Below, piece after piece: positions 21,708-31,900 of a stretch of DNA of 58,141 nt (the stretch's first letter is position 1; the number at the start of each line of letters is the position of its first letter). This DNA comes from Candidatus Methanomethylophilaceae archaeon. GTDB lineage: Archaea; Thermoplasmatota; Thermoplasmata; Methanomassiliicoccales; Methanomethylophilaceae. The notes under the pieces were generated by a model, which saw only the letters and a list, made by a program, of their open reading frames with translations, had not been told where the DNA came from and did not search any database. The DNA lies in NCBI GenBank assembly GCA_944321505.1, contig CALULN010000016.1, positions 1-58,141 on the forward strand, written 5' to 3'. A program made the position numbers and the translations under genes.

Positions 21708-24104
21708 TCAGAAGAAGTCGGAGAGCTTCGTCATCTTCGGCTTGGGTTTCGGCGCCGGCGCCGGCTTCTCCGCCGCCGGCCTCTCCGGGGCGTCGAACCC
21801 TCCGTCGAACAGGGTGGCCTGCTGCGACCCCATCATCAGATCCTTCTCCGACCATCCGAACACCTCTGTGATGCGGGATGCCGTCTGGGCGATGCGCTCC
21901 GCGTAGTACCTGTAGTCGGGCTTGGCGGTGAACTCCTTGCCGATGATGTAGGGCTCCACCACCTGGGGGGTCCTGGAGGAGTCGGTGACGATCCACGAGA
22001 CCTTCATGCCGGGGATGAACTCGTACCCCATGGCGATGAGTTTCTTCGCTGTCTGCACGCTGGCCTGCCTCTCCGGGTTCTCGTAGGCGTCCAGCCCCTT
22101 GCATCCCTTGGATATCACCAGGCTGGCTGTGGGCACGTTGCCGGCGAGGACGCTCTGCACCGTCCTGCGGACGAGTGCCAGCGCCTCCTCGCTGTTCTCG
22201 TCCAGTATGTACTCGAACAGCTTCGACAGGAGGTCGCTCTGGAGGTCGAAGGAGTCGGACCTGCGTATCTCGTAGCCTCTGACCAGCAGCTCGTCGGACC
22301 TCTCCGGCCACACGATCCTGCCGACGTACCTCTTCTTCTTGCCGTGGCTGAACAGGGGCTCCAGCACCTTCTCGAACTCCAGCGTGCCCCCGTCCTTGGA
22401 GTAGCGCTCCGCCATGGCCTTCCCGAACTCCACGGTCCCCTCCAGGTTGTGGTGCGGCGACTCGATGAAGATGGAGTCGGTGTCGGAGTAGATAACCTTC
22501 TCCCCCTCCGCCTCTACCTCGGAGATTATGGTCTTGACGGTGTTCCTGGCGAAGGCCGTGATGGACGACCCGATCTGCTTGTCGGTGAACCTGTAGAACG
22601 ATGAGGCGAACACGCCGTAGAAGGTGTTCATGACCACCTTCACCGCCGCCTGGAGACCGTCGAGGTAGTCGTGCTCCGCATGGTCCTTCGCTTCGCGCAT
22701 GCGCTTCTTGATGGAGTCCCTCTCCGTCATCAGCCCCTCGAGGATCCTGGGCAGCAGGCCCACCCTCCTCTCCTTCGACATGTAGCGCACGCCGTTGGGG
22801 CTGACGATCTCCCCGTCAGGGGATATCGTGGTGAAGCAGATGTTCTTCGCTATGATCAGCGAAGGATACATGGACTTGAAGTCCAGCACGGAGACCCAGT
22901 GGTACAATCCCGGGTTCATGGTGTGGACGTACCCGCCCTCGATCTGCTCGGTGCGGGTGGCCCTACCGTTCTGGGGGACGCCGATGCCCTCCCTGTCGGC
23001 CATGCGTATGAGCAGGGAGTCCACCAGCGTCGACGTGCCGGACGTCAGAACGTCGGCGGCGGGGAGCTTCGATACCGCCGCCAGGTCCATGCCCTTCCGA
23101 ACGGTGCCCACCGCCAGGAGGATCCGCAGAGCCAGCTCCGCGTCCTTGTGGCAGTACCTGATGACCTTGGCGCTGTCCGCCGCCCACTCCTCGTCCATCT
23201 GCTTGGGGTCCACGTCCATCTTGGACTCCCCCAGGACCTGCAGGGCCACGGCGTTGAGGGTCTCCTGCTTCGGGCGCAGCTCCCTCCGGGCGGCCCACCA
23301 GGCGTCCACCACCAGCCTGCCTTTGACCCTCCAGAACTTCTCGGACACCCTCCTGGGCACCGACAGGTCCCTGCCCCAGGTGAGGGCGTCTCCCATCCGG
23401 TTGGCTGCGGCGCGCTCCATGATCTTCTTGATGTCGTAGTTGTCGATGTTGTAACCGGTGATGACGTCCGGATCCTCCTTCAGGATCAGGTCCGTGAAAG
23501 CCTGGATGATCTCCTTCTCGCTGCCGGTGGCCGCCGGGCACTCGCGTACGGTGCCGCCGTCCTTGACGACGGCGCAGATGGTGAGCAGGAATCCGTGGCG
23601 GACGCTGTTCTCTATGTCGAAGCTCAGGTACTTCAGCCCCGGGTCGAAGCTGTCTATGTTCTCGAAGGCCTGCAGTTCAAGGGTGAGGTCGGTGCGGTAC
23701 CCCAGATCGACGGGCTCCCCTGTCACGCGTATGCAGGATCCCATGTCGCTGTCGTATATGAAGCGGTCCTGGTAGGGGATGTCCGTTCCCAGGAGCTCGA
23801 ACCTGCCCTTGAGGCGGCCGGTGAAGTTGGACAGCAGCCAGGGCTTGGTGTAGGTGACCTTCAGGGCCTTGCGGACGGATCCGCGGACGAGCAGCTCCGT
23901 CTCGTCGGTGGCGGTGACGTCCTTGTCTTTGAGCATGCTCTCCGCCATGCCCTCCCCGGGGTCCAGTATGAAGAAGTAGGGGCGGAACCCGCTGACCACC
24001 ACCGTGACGGATTCCCTCTCCCTGGTCTTGCCGAACAGCTCTATGAGGACGTCGTCCCCTTCGCTGCGGTAGGATGCGGATAGGATCCTGAGGTCCCTCT
24101 GCAT
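21708..24104 (-). CDS. polB: Family B DNA polymerase
   Basis: 798 aa replicative/repair DNA polymerase with proofreading. The exonuclease domain has LSFDIEN (about 160-166), GYNIDNYDI and YCHKDAELAL. The polymerase domain has motif A VLDFKSMYPSLI (about 407-418), motif B KVVMNTFYGV (about 490), motif C YSDTDS (about 540) and KKRYVGRI. The last residues, KPKMTKLSDFF, form a PIP-box-like tail for binding the PCNA clamp. All catalytic Asp residues are present. It starts 4 bp after the YchF-type GTPase gene ends, so the two are cotranscribed. Confidence 0.97.
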   Translation of the reverse strand: MQRDLRILSASYRSEGDDVLIELFGKTRERESVTVVVSGFRPYFFILDPGEGMAESMLKDKDVTATDETELLVRGSVRKALKVTYTKPWLLSNFTGRLKGRFELLGTDIPYQDRFIYDSDMGSCIRVTGEPVDLGYRTDLTLELQAFENIDSFDPGLKYLSFDIENSVRHGFLLTICAVVKDGGTVRECPAATGSEKEIIQAFTDLILKEDPDVITGYNIDNYDIKKIMERAAANRMGDALTWGRDLSVPRRVSEKFWRVKGRLVVDAWWAARRELRPKQETLNAVALQVLGESKMDVDPKQMDEEWAADSAKVIRYCHKDAELALRILLAVGTVRKGMDLAAVSKLPAADVLTSGTSTLVDSLLIRMADREGIGVPQNGRATRTEQIEGGYVHTMNPGLYHWVSVLDFKSMYPSLIIAKNICFTTISPDGEIVSPNGVRYMSKERRVGLLPRILEGLMTERDSIKKRMREAKDHAEHDYLDGLQAAVKVVMNTFYGVFASSFYRFTDKQIGSSITAFARNTVKTIISEVEAEGEKVIYSDTDSIFIESPHHNLEGTVEFGKAMAERYSKDGGTLEFEKVLEPLFSHGKKKRYVGRIVWPERSDELLVRGYEIRRSDSFDLQSDLLSKLFEYILDENSEEALALVRRTVQSVLAGNVPTASLVISKGCKGLDAYENPERQASVQTAKKLIAMGYEFIPGMKVSWIVTDSSRTPQVVEPYIIGKEFTAKPDYRYYAERIAQTASRITEVFGWSEKDLMMGSQQATLFDGGFDAPERPAAEKPAPAPKPKPKMTKLSDFF

Positions 24105-24108
24105 GGGA

Positions 24109-25296
24109 TCACCGGTTGGCGACTATGCGTATTACGTCACCGTCCTGGAGCACGTAGTCGGCTCCGACGGTCCGTTTCGTCCTGGCGTTGATGGCGCGGA
24201 TGAACTTGTCCCCCAGTTCGGTGTGGACTTTGTAGGCCAGGTCCCTGGCGGTGGATCCGCGTGGCACCAAGAACGCGTCCGGCAGCACCCTGCCGAAATG
24301 GTCGGTGTACTTGTTCTCGTCCTCCACTGGATACACGGTGATCAGGTCCAGGAGGCCGAATGCGGCCTTCTCCAGGCAGGTCTGCACCCCGGTCCCGCCG
24401 TTCCTCTCCATGTTGGCGGACATGTACTCCAGGGCATTCCGCTGGCCGTCGTTCATGCTGGCGCCGTCCCTGACCTTGAACGTCCTGTCGCCGGGAGTGT
24501 AGTCCACCAGCCCGGATTCCGCCGCCTTCTTGAGAGCCAGCTCGGTCTCGGCCATGGTGGGCACAGCCATGTCGGTAACGCCCTCGACCAGGGCGATGTT
24601 GCCCTCGGGGGCGATGTCCGCCTTGTTCATGGCCACAATCATTGGTTTGGATACCTCGCGGATGCGGGTGGCCAGTGCCAGCATGGTCTCCTCCGTCCAT
24701 TTCGTGGGGTCCTCGGGAGGGTTCACGTCCCTGACAGCGGTCTTCACCTGCGCCTCGGTGATGTTGAGTCCCGCCAGGCGCTCGTATATTACCGTCTCGG
24801 GCTTCGCCCCGGTCATCTTCGCCGTTCTGGCTATCTTGCCGAAGCCGTTGCTGAGGATCTCGGCGATCCAGTGGTCTATCTCGCCCCTCAGGAAGGTCAC
24901 GTCCTCTCTGGGGTCGTTGTCACCGGGCTTCCCCGGGTTCCCCTCGATGTCCGTGCTGCCGCTGACGTCTATGACGTTGATCAGCGCGTCGGCCTGCCTG
25001 AGGTCGTCCAGGAACCTGTTCCCCAGGCCCTTGCCCTGCCAGGCGTCCGGAACCAGGCCGGCCACGTCCAGCAGCTCCACGGGGATCATGCGCACCCCGT
25101 CGACGCATCCGGAGTTGTGGGGGGTGCAGGTCACGCCCAGCTCCCTGCAGGGGCAGGGGGACCTGACGTATCCGACGCCCTTGTTGGCGTCGATGGTGGT
25201 GAAAGGGTAGTTGGCTATCTCAACCGGGGCCATGGTGGCCGCCCCGAAGAAGGTGGACTTGCCCACATTGGGTTTCCCGACGATGCCTATCTGCAT
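24109..25296 (-). CDS. YchF/OBG-family GTP-binding protein with TGS domain
   Basis: 395 aa. G1 is GKPNVGKSTFF (about residues 7-17), G3 LLDVAGLV, and G4 MNKAD, so GTP specificity is expected, unlike ATP-using bacterial YchF. A cysteine cluster (SPCPCRELGVTCTPHNSGC) inserted after G2 is typical of the archaeal subgroup. The C-terminus is a TGS domain (VPRGSTARDLAYKVHTELGD, ending DGDVIRIVANR). Relatives associate with ribosomes. CTTTTTTACC near 25325-25334 is a possible TATA box. polB follows directly. Confidence 0.92.
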   Translation of the reverse strand: MQIGIVGKPNVGKSTFFGAATMAPVEIANYPFTTIDANKGVGYVRSPCPCRELGVTCTPHNSGCVDGVRMIPVELLDVAGLVPDAWQGKGLGNRFLDDLRQADALINVIDVSGSTDIEGNPGKPGDNDPREDVTFLRGEIDHWIAEILSNGFGKIARTAKMTGAKPETVIYERLAGLNITEAQVKTAVRDVNPPEDPTKWTEETMLALATRIREVSKPMIVAMNKADIAPEGNIALVEGVTDMAVPTMAETELALKKAAESGLVDYTPGDRTFKVRDGASMNDGQRNALEYMSANMERNGGTGVQTCLEKAAFGLLDLITVYPVEDENKYTDHFGRVLPDAFLVPRGSTARDLAYKVHTELGDKFIRAINARTKRTVGADYVLQDGDVIRIVANR

Positions 25297-25900
25297 ATGA
25301 TCCCGACGGTGATTGCGTTCCGTCGGTAAAAAAGCTGGGTCATCTCATACTCATCCGCTGTTGAGGTACACGCATTAATCCCGTCTCCGAGTGCTTCACG
25401 ACCCATGGCGGGTCGGCTGCAAAGGGTTCCCGGACCGAATAATCCGACAGACGTCCGGTCCCGTAGGTTCCGGAGTATTCGAAAAGTGTCGATATCCGAC
25501 CGAAACCGTCCGAAGCGACAGGAGATAGCCGACGAGCCCGTTCCGGAGCCTGATGGAATGAGTCCGTCCGGAATCCATTCCGGCGGTCGCACCTCGATCA
25601 TCTCGTCAGAGTCAGGTTGAACGCGGATGGTCTGTTCCGGACAAAGGACTGATTACCCCCATGCGGTTTGATTGCACATGGCTGGCAGCGGAGGCCATAA
25701 GGCGATAGATATGAAACTGGATGGTCGTTGGAGCTACGCATTCGTCTCAGGGATCAATCGCTGCGACATCTCGCCGATGGCTCTTTATCTTCTGTCAAAA
25801 AGACATCCAGTACGGTTGCAGGTTCCGGACCTGCCGCCATGATGTGTCATTCCAGGAAGCCTCGGCGGGGGCACCGTCGAAATCGGAATAAAACAAAGGC
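25297..25900. other. About 600 bp without a supportable gene
   Basis: No frame has both a plausible start and protein-like composition. It contains the YchF promoter at its left end and four copies of GTTCCGGA (25467-25474, 25540-25547, 25634-25641 and 25822-25829). It also has a 6-bp hairpin, GCAGGT-TCCGG-ACCTGC, at 25818-25834. A non-coding RNA or a decayed gene cannot be told apart by eye. Confidence 0.5.
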
Positions 25901-25919
25901 GGGGGAGGGGACCTCCCCC
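25901..25919 (-). terminator. Terminator of the giant LRR gene
   Basis: On the minus strand GGGGGAGG, TCC, CCTCCCCC is followed by GCC and then TTTGTTTTATT. It is an 8-bp stem plus T-rich tract, 17 bp after the stop codon: the most convincing intrinsic-type terminator in the window. Confidence 0.75.
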
Positions 25920-25935
25920 TGTTTGCGTTCCCTTC

Positions 25936-28900
25936 TCACGGCCTCCTGAAGATCAGCGTGCCCATCCAGAGGATGAACATGCCCGCCGCGACTCCGCACA
26001 CGGTGAATATCGCGATGATCGCGAGATCCGTTCCGCTCTCCGGAGGCGCCTCGGGCGCCGGAGCATCGACGGAGGATACGACGTACACGGAGTTGTGGTC
26101 GGTGGCGAAGGTCACCGATGAGGAATCGTAGGACACGATCTCCATCTCCTGCGATATGCCTCCGACGCAGTAGTACACCGCGGGGACCTTCCCTTCGGAC
26201 GGCTTCCACGGCAGGGTAATCTCCATCCTTCCGCTGTAGTCGGCGCTGTCGGCGGTGACGGTGATGCGGTACGCATCTCCCTCGGCGGCGAACTCGTTGG
26301 CGATGGCCTCGATCCCTGCGGTCAGGGTCTTGCCTCCCAGAGACGAAGCGTCCTTCACCACTATCTGTCCGGAGGCGGCACCCGCTCCGGATCCCACGGA
26401 GAGGGTCACGTTCAGACTGCCCGACGGCGACTCGGGCATCTTCACGTCGGCGTATCCGGAATCGGATGATGCCTCCATTCCGTCATCCGAAGGAGTCGGG
26501 GCCTGTATCGAGGAGAACACTGCGGTGAGGACAAGGTCGCCGGTCACGGGGGCCGACATGTCGTATCTGACGCCGTCGAGGGCCCAGTACTCGAACGCGT
26601 ACGTCACATCGCCTTCCGCCGCCTTGACGGGATCGTCATAGGGCGCCGCTGCAGCGGAGCCGTGAGTCACATCGATCTCGCTTACGGTTTCGCCCTCGGA
26701 AACGAAGGTCACCGTGTGGGTGACGGGCTTCCATACGGCAGTATAGACCGCGTTGCCGCCGACGGTTACTGTGCCGCTGATGACGGTTCCGTCGGAGGTC
26801 GCCCATCCGGCGAACTCGTATCCCTCTCTGGCTGGCGGGGACGGCAGCTCGATCGTGGAGCCGTTATCGGCTTTGATCTCGCTTACGGTTTCGCCCTCGG
26901 AAACGAAGGTCACCGTCTTCTCCGTGTTTCCGTACACGAACAGGATGGACGAATCGTTGTACCACACCAGGTATCCGCTGGCGGTGGCCATGACGGAGGT
27001 GGTGGCGTACTGAGGTGCGCCCATGTTCTCCAGGTATCCGACCTTGCCGGAGGTCTGCCCCTGACAGTCCTCGTAGACGCAGATGGACTGGGTGGCTCCG
27101 TACGGCACCACGTAGATGTAGACCTTCCAGTCGTTCTCTTCGTTCGCGTAGTATGTATTGAGGACGATTCCGCCGTGGGTGAACGTTCCGGTGACGGTGT
27201 AGATCACATCGAACGTCTCCATGTCCATCACATACAGGGTGTCGCCTACGGAAACGTATCCCCTACCCATGAAGGAGGCGAGGCCGGATTTCTGACCCTG
27301 GATGGTGTTGACGATCTGGATGCTGTTCTCGAGGAAGTGGCCGTCTTCCACAGCGATGCGGACCATCGCAGGGTTGCCCACGGCCGCCGGTCTCGTCTCG
27401 CCGAAGAGCCCTTTGGTGTACGTGTTGAAGTACAGGTACCCGTCATAGACACTGATCCATCCGTCGTCCCAGTAGTGGCCGCCGACGTACGGCGTGGTGT
27501 CCATGCGGTCCGTGAGCGCTCCGGTTTCCAGATCGATGGAAGCGAGACCTCTGGCTTCTCCGTTCCTGTTGCTTGTCAGGAAATAGGCATAGCCGTTGTA
27601 GATCGCGATGTGGTCGCTGTCTTTGCCGAGATCCGGATCGTTTTCGGGGTTGGCTGCCGCGAACCAATCCGTCACGCATACGGTCTCTCCGCTGTCATCG
27701 GTCTCCAGATGCTCCAGCGCGAACCCGTTGGTGAACATGCCCAGGAACTTGCCGTCGTATTCGATCACCTTGGTGTAAGCGTTGTTGAGTTTGGCTACCG
27801 GGTTGAGGTCAGTATCCATGATCTGTTTGTTCGCCACTTCCACGATGTACCCGTTGACGTAGTACAGTTCGTCGGCGGCAGCCTCCAGTTCGATGCTCAG
27901 TGAAGAGGATATGATCTCGCTGTCCAGTTTCCCGTTCAGATCGATCCTGATGACCTTGTTTTCGTCGGAGATGTATAGGTAGTCCTCCACGATCACATGC
28001 CCGGCAGGCATGGCCTCGTAGTATCCGTCCAAACCTCCCTCGCCGCCGTACGATTCGCCGATGAAGAGCATCTTCTCCACGGTGTCGCCCGGGATGGGGA
28101 GCGGTGCATCGATCACGAACTGGTATCCGGAATGGTAGTATGTCGCAGAGACCGTGACCGTAAGGTCGGTGCCTGCGGACACAGTCTTCGATACCGAGCA
28201 CTCGCCGTCGTATTGGCCGTTGACGTACCATCCGTTGATGCGGTAGCTGTTCCCTCCGTCGTAGACGAACGTGACGTCGCTGTTGGCGGGGATGGCATCG
28301 CCGGATGCGATCTCCGTCCCGTCGACATAGGCCGAGATCTCACCCCTCGCGGAGGAGAACGAGACTATCACGGTCTCCACATCGGAGATCATCGGCGAGC
28401 TGTAGAGCACCAGATCGCTGAGGATCCCCTGCGAGAAGTCGTAGGGAGTCTCCGAACCCTCCGTGTACCATCTGGTGATGGTCTGTCCGGACCGGTTCTT
28501 CAGATCGGACAGGTCCAGATCCTCGCCGGTGACATACGTCTTTGAGCCAAGGTACCTGCCGTCGTCGATGAACTGCAGGTTGTATTCGCACGGAACGACG
28601 CCGGAGATCACACCCTCGGCATCGGCGGTGAGCACGCAGTACAGAGTGCCGCTGCCGAACGCCTTCACCGTCTCTCCGCCTATGGTCAGCGTGAGGTCCC
28701 GGATCTCGTATCCCGGACTGGGTATCACGCGGAAGTAGTACGTTTCTCCGTGCAGAGGTTCGGAGATGTTCTCGATCGTGTACTTGTCCGTTTCGGGGAG
28801 GGCGAGAACATATCTGTTCTTGGAGAACCCGTCGAGGATCAGAGTCGAGGATCCTTCGGGGATCGCGAAGGTGTAGTTCCCGTCCTCTCCCGGAGACACG

Positions 28901-31900
28901 GTTGTGTTTCCGATCTTCACGGAATACCGATCGGAATACCCTTCGCCCACTTTGATGGAGATGGTGGCGGTTCCGTCGGCTCCCGACACGTAGTCGTATT
29001 CCGCTCCGTCGTAGGGCGTAAGGAACACCGTGCCGGTGTCGGACCCGATGTAGTAATCGAAATTCTGCACCTCTTCGAGGTCTTCGAATTCCGAGGCTTT
29101 GTCCAGCGGTATCACCAGCGTGAGCACCGCAGAGCCGCACCCCACGAATGCCTGGTCGTGGAATGCATCCCTGTTGCTCATGACATAGACGGTTTCGAGG
29201 TTGGGGTTGTTGCCTATGCTTCCCTTTGAACTATAGCTGTATCCGACTGCGTTTCTGTCCAGTCCCTTTCCGAGGTAAAGCTCCGACAGCATCGGATTGT
29301 TCCTGAGCGTCACGCTGGAAGCATTATCCACTCTGAGCTCGCGGAGGACTTCGCTGCCGTTTATCGATATGCTGACTTTGATATCGTCTGATATCAGGAC
29401 CTTCTCCAGGTACTTGTTCCCGCTCACGGAGATTGAGAAGGATCCGCTCCCGTAGAAGTTGTCCCCGGAGGTCGTTCCGCTGAAGTCCAGATACTTTATA
29501 TTCTCGGTGTTGCTGAAAACAGAGGAGCCCATGATCAGCTTTTCCGGGGCGGTGAATCCCGAGATTCCGGAGTATCTGAATGCATAGTCTTCGATACTGA
29601 CGGATTCGGAATCGAAGGACAGGGTGAATTCTCCGGGGCTGAGCACGAAGGCGTACTCGGAGACGGTCTTCAATGTGGAAGGCAGTTTGACATCTCCTTC
29701 AGCCAGTGCGGCAAGGACAAGGGTGGATTTATCCGCGGTCAGCACCAGTCCGGACTCGAGGACGTAGTTCCCCTCCTCCACAACGATGCTCTCCAGCTTC
29801 TCCAGCACCCCTTCCCTGACGGCTTCGCCGGAGAATATGCTGCCCGTCAGATTCCTGTAGTCCGATGCGATCCTCAGGACTCCGTCCCATCCGGCAGGAA
29901 CGGTGTAGGACATTATGTATCTGGCAGGCTCGGGATCTCCGGACTCTTTGAGCAGGTGGACGGTTGCGTATGTGAACCCGTTTCCGTCCGTCGTCAGGAG
30001 CGAGGAGCCGGCGAATGCGCTGGTGCCGACCTCCGATAAGCCGGAATCGACATAGACCGCATCGAGGCTTGTGCAGTCCTTGAATGTGTTGTTGCCTATC
30101 TCCACGACGCCGGGTGCGTTGACGGTCACAAGGGACGTGCATCCGCTGAATGCGCTCGAAAGTTTGGTGACCGCTTCGGGGACATCGAAAGTCGTCAGGG
30201 ACGTGCATCCTTTGAATGTGCTGTTGAGGGATGTGGCCCCGGAGCCGATATCGACTTTGGTCAGGGACGAGCAGTTCTCGAACAGGCCCTGGGCGTTGCT
30301 GCCCGCAGCACCGATCTTTACTTCTGTCAGGGACGAGCAGTTCTGGAAGACCCTCCTCTCCGCTACGAATGAAGCGGGAAGCTCGGCCTTGGTCAGGGAC
30401 GTGCATCCGCGGAAGGTGTCCTGCACGGTCTCTCCCGTCGCGCCCTCGTCCACTGTAAAGGCGGCCAGATCCGAACATCCGTCGAATGTTCTGTTGCCGA
30501 ACACGGCGTACGACGGGATGTGCACAGACGTTATGCCTGTTTTGCTGAATGCGCTGCTGCCGATAGTCAGGTTGTGCCCTTCCGCAACATCTTCGGCATC
30601 GGCGAAGGTGATGGATTCGAGGCCTTTGCACTCTGCGAAGGCTTCATTGCCTATGCTGGTCAGCGTCGAAGGGAATGATATGGATTCGATGCCGGCGGGC
30701 TTGTCCGCATCCCCGGTCCCGAATGCGGATGCGCCTATCTCTTCCAGACCTTCAGGCAACGTTATGCTTGTGAGGGACACGCAGCCCTGGAACATGCCGC
30801 TGCCGATGACTTTGAATCCTGTCGGAAGATTCACTTCGGAAAGATGCTCGCAGTCGCTGAAGACATCGCTGCCCATAGTCGGAGCAGATCCTTCTTCGAA
30901 GGTGATCTTCGTCAGCATCGAGTCGGAGAACGCGGATTTCTCTATGGATGCAACCGATGACGGGAACGTCACCTCCGTCAGCCCCGTTCCTTCGAATGCG
31001 TTTTCGCCGATGGATATGATCCCTTTGAAGTCGAAGGATGTCAGATCCGCACGGTTCTGGAATGCATTCCTCCCTATGGATGTGATGCTTGCGGGAAGGT
31101 TAATCGTCCCTTCTTCGACATTCTCGTTGCCGGCATATGTGACGGTCTTTGTGTCGAGCGATATCGCCGGCCATACCGTGATGTTCGCCGGCAGGATGAC
31201 CTTTTCCGCTTTGATCGTGTTGATGCTGCCGGTGCTCACGTTATCGCCGACAGTTCTGGTGTAGGTGACGGTGAGCGTGCCGATCTTCACGTTGCCGTAG
31301 ATGCCGAACGAATTCTGCTCGCTGATCTCCACTTCGGCTATCACGCCTTTCATGTCGGTGAACGGCCTGTATCCGGTCTTGATTTCAGACTCGATGTTTA
31401 TTGTCGCAAATTCGTTGTTTGCGTACTCCCCGAAGAACCTGAACGCATAGTCGCCGATCTCGAGTTCGCCGGTGCATTCGAAAGTCACAGACTCGACGTT
31501 CGTGTATTCCAGAGGGTTCTTTTCGAAGCCGAGATACTGCCAAAGGGGCGTTCCGTTCTTGCGTTCGGTATCCAGGAGCTTCTTGTCGTACGTGGCGAAG
31601 GCGTACGGCGCGATTTTAACGACAGTCGAAGGAACGGTGACTGCGCCAGTGGGGTTGAACGCCCTCAATAGGGTAACGGGTGAACCGTTCTCGCCCTTCT
31701 CGTACAGGATTCCGTCCGTCAGCCGGAAGTTCTTGTTCCCCGAAGCCAGTGTAGCATCGATCCCGTAGAATTCGGGGAATGCGCCCTCACCTATCTTCTC
31801 CAGGGAAGCAGGCAGGGAGATCTCCTTGACAGAAATCGCGCCTTCCAGGGTAACACCGTTGAAACTTGTACCGTAGTAGCTCTGGAACGCCCCCTTGCCG

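Noticed and set aside
25728-25949. 73-codon frame in the gap left of the giant LRR gene
   Set aside because: Arg/Ser-rich, no ribosome-binding site, and it runs through the terminator hairpin and the 3' end of the LRR gene.
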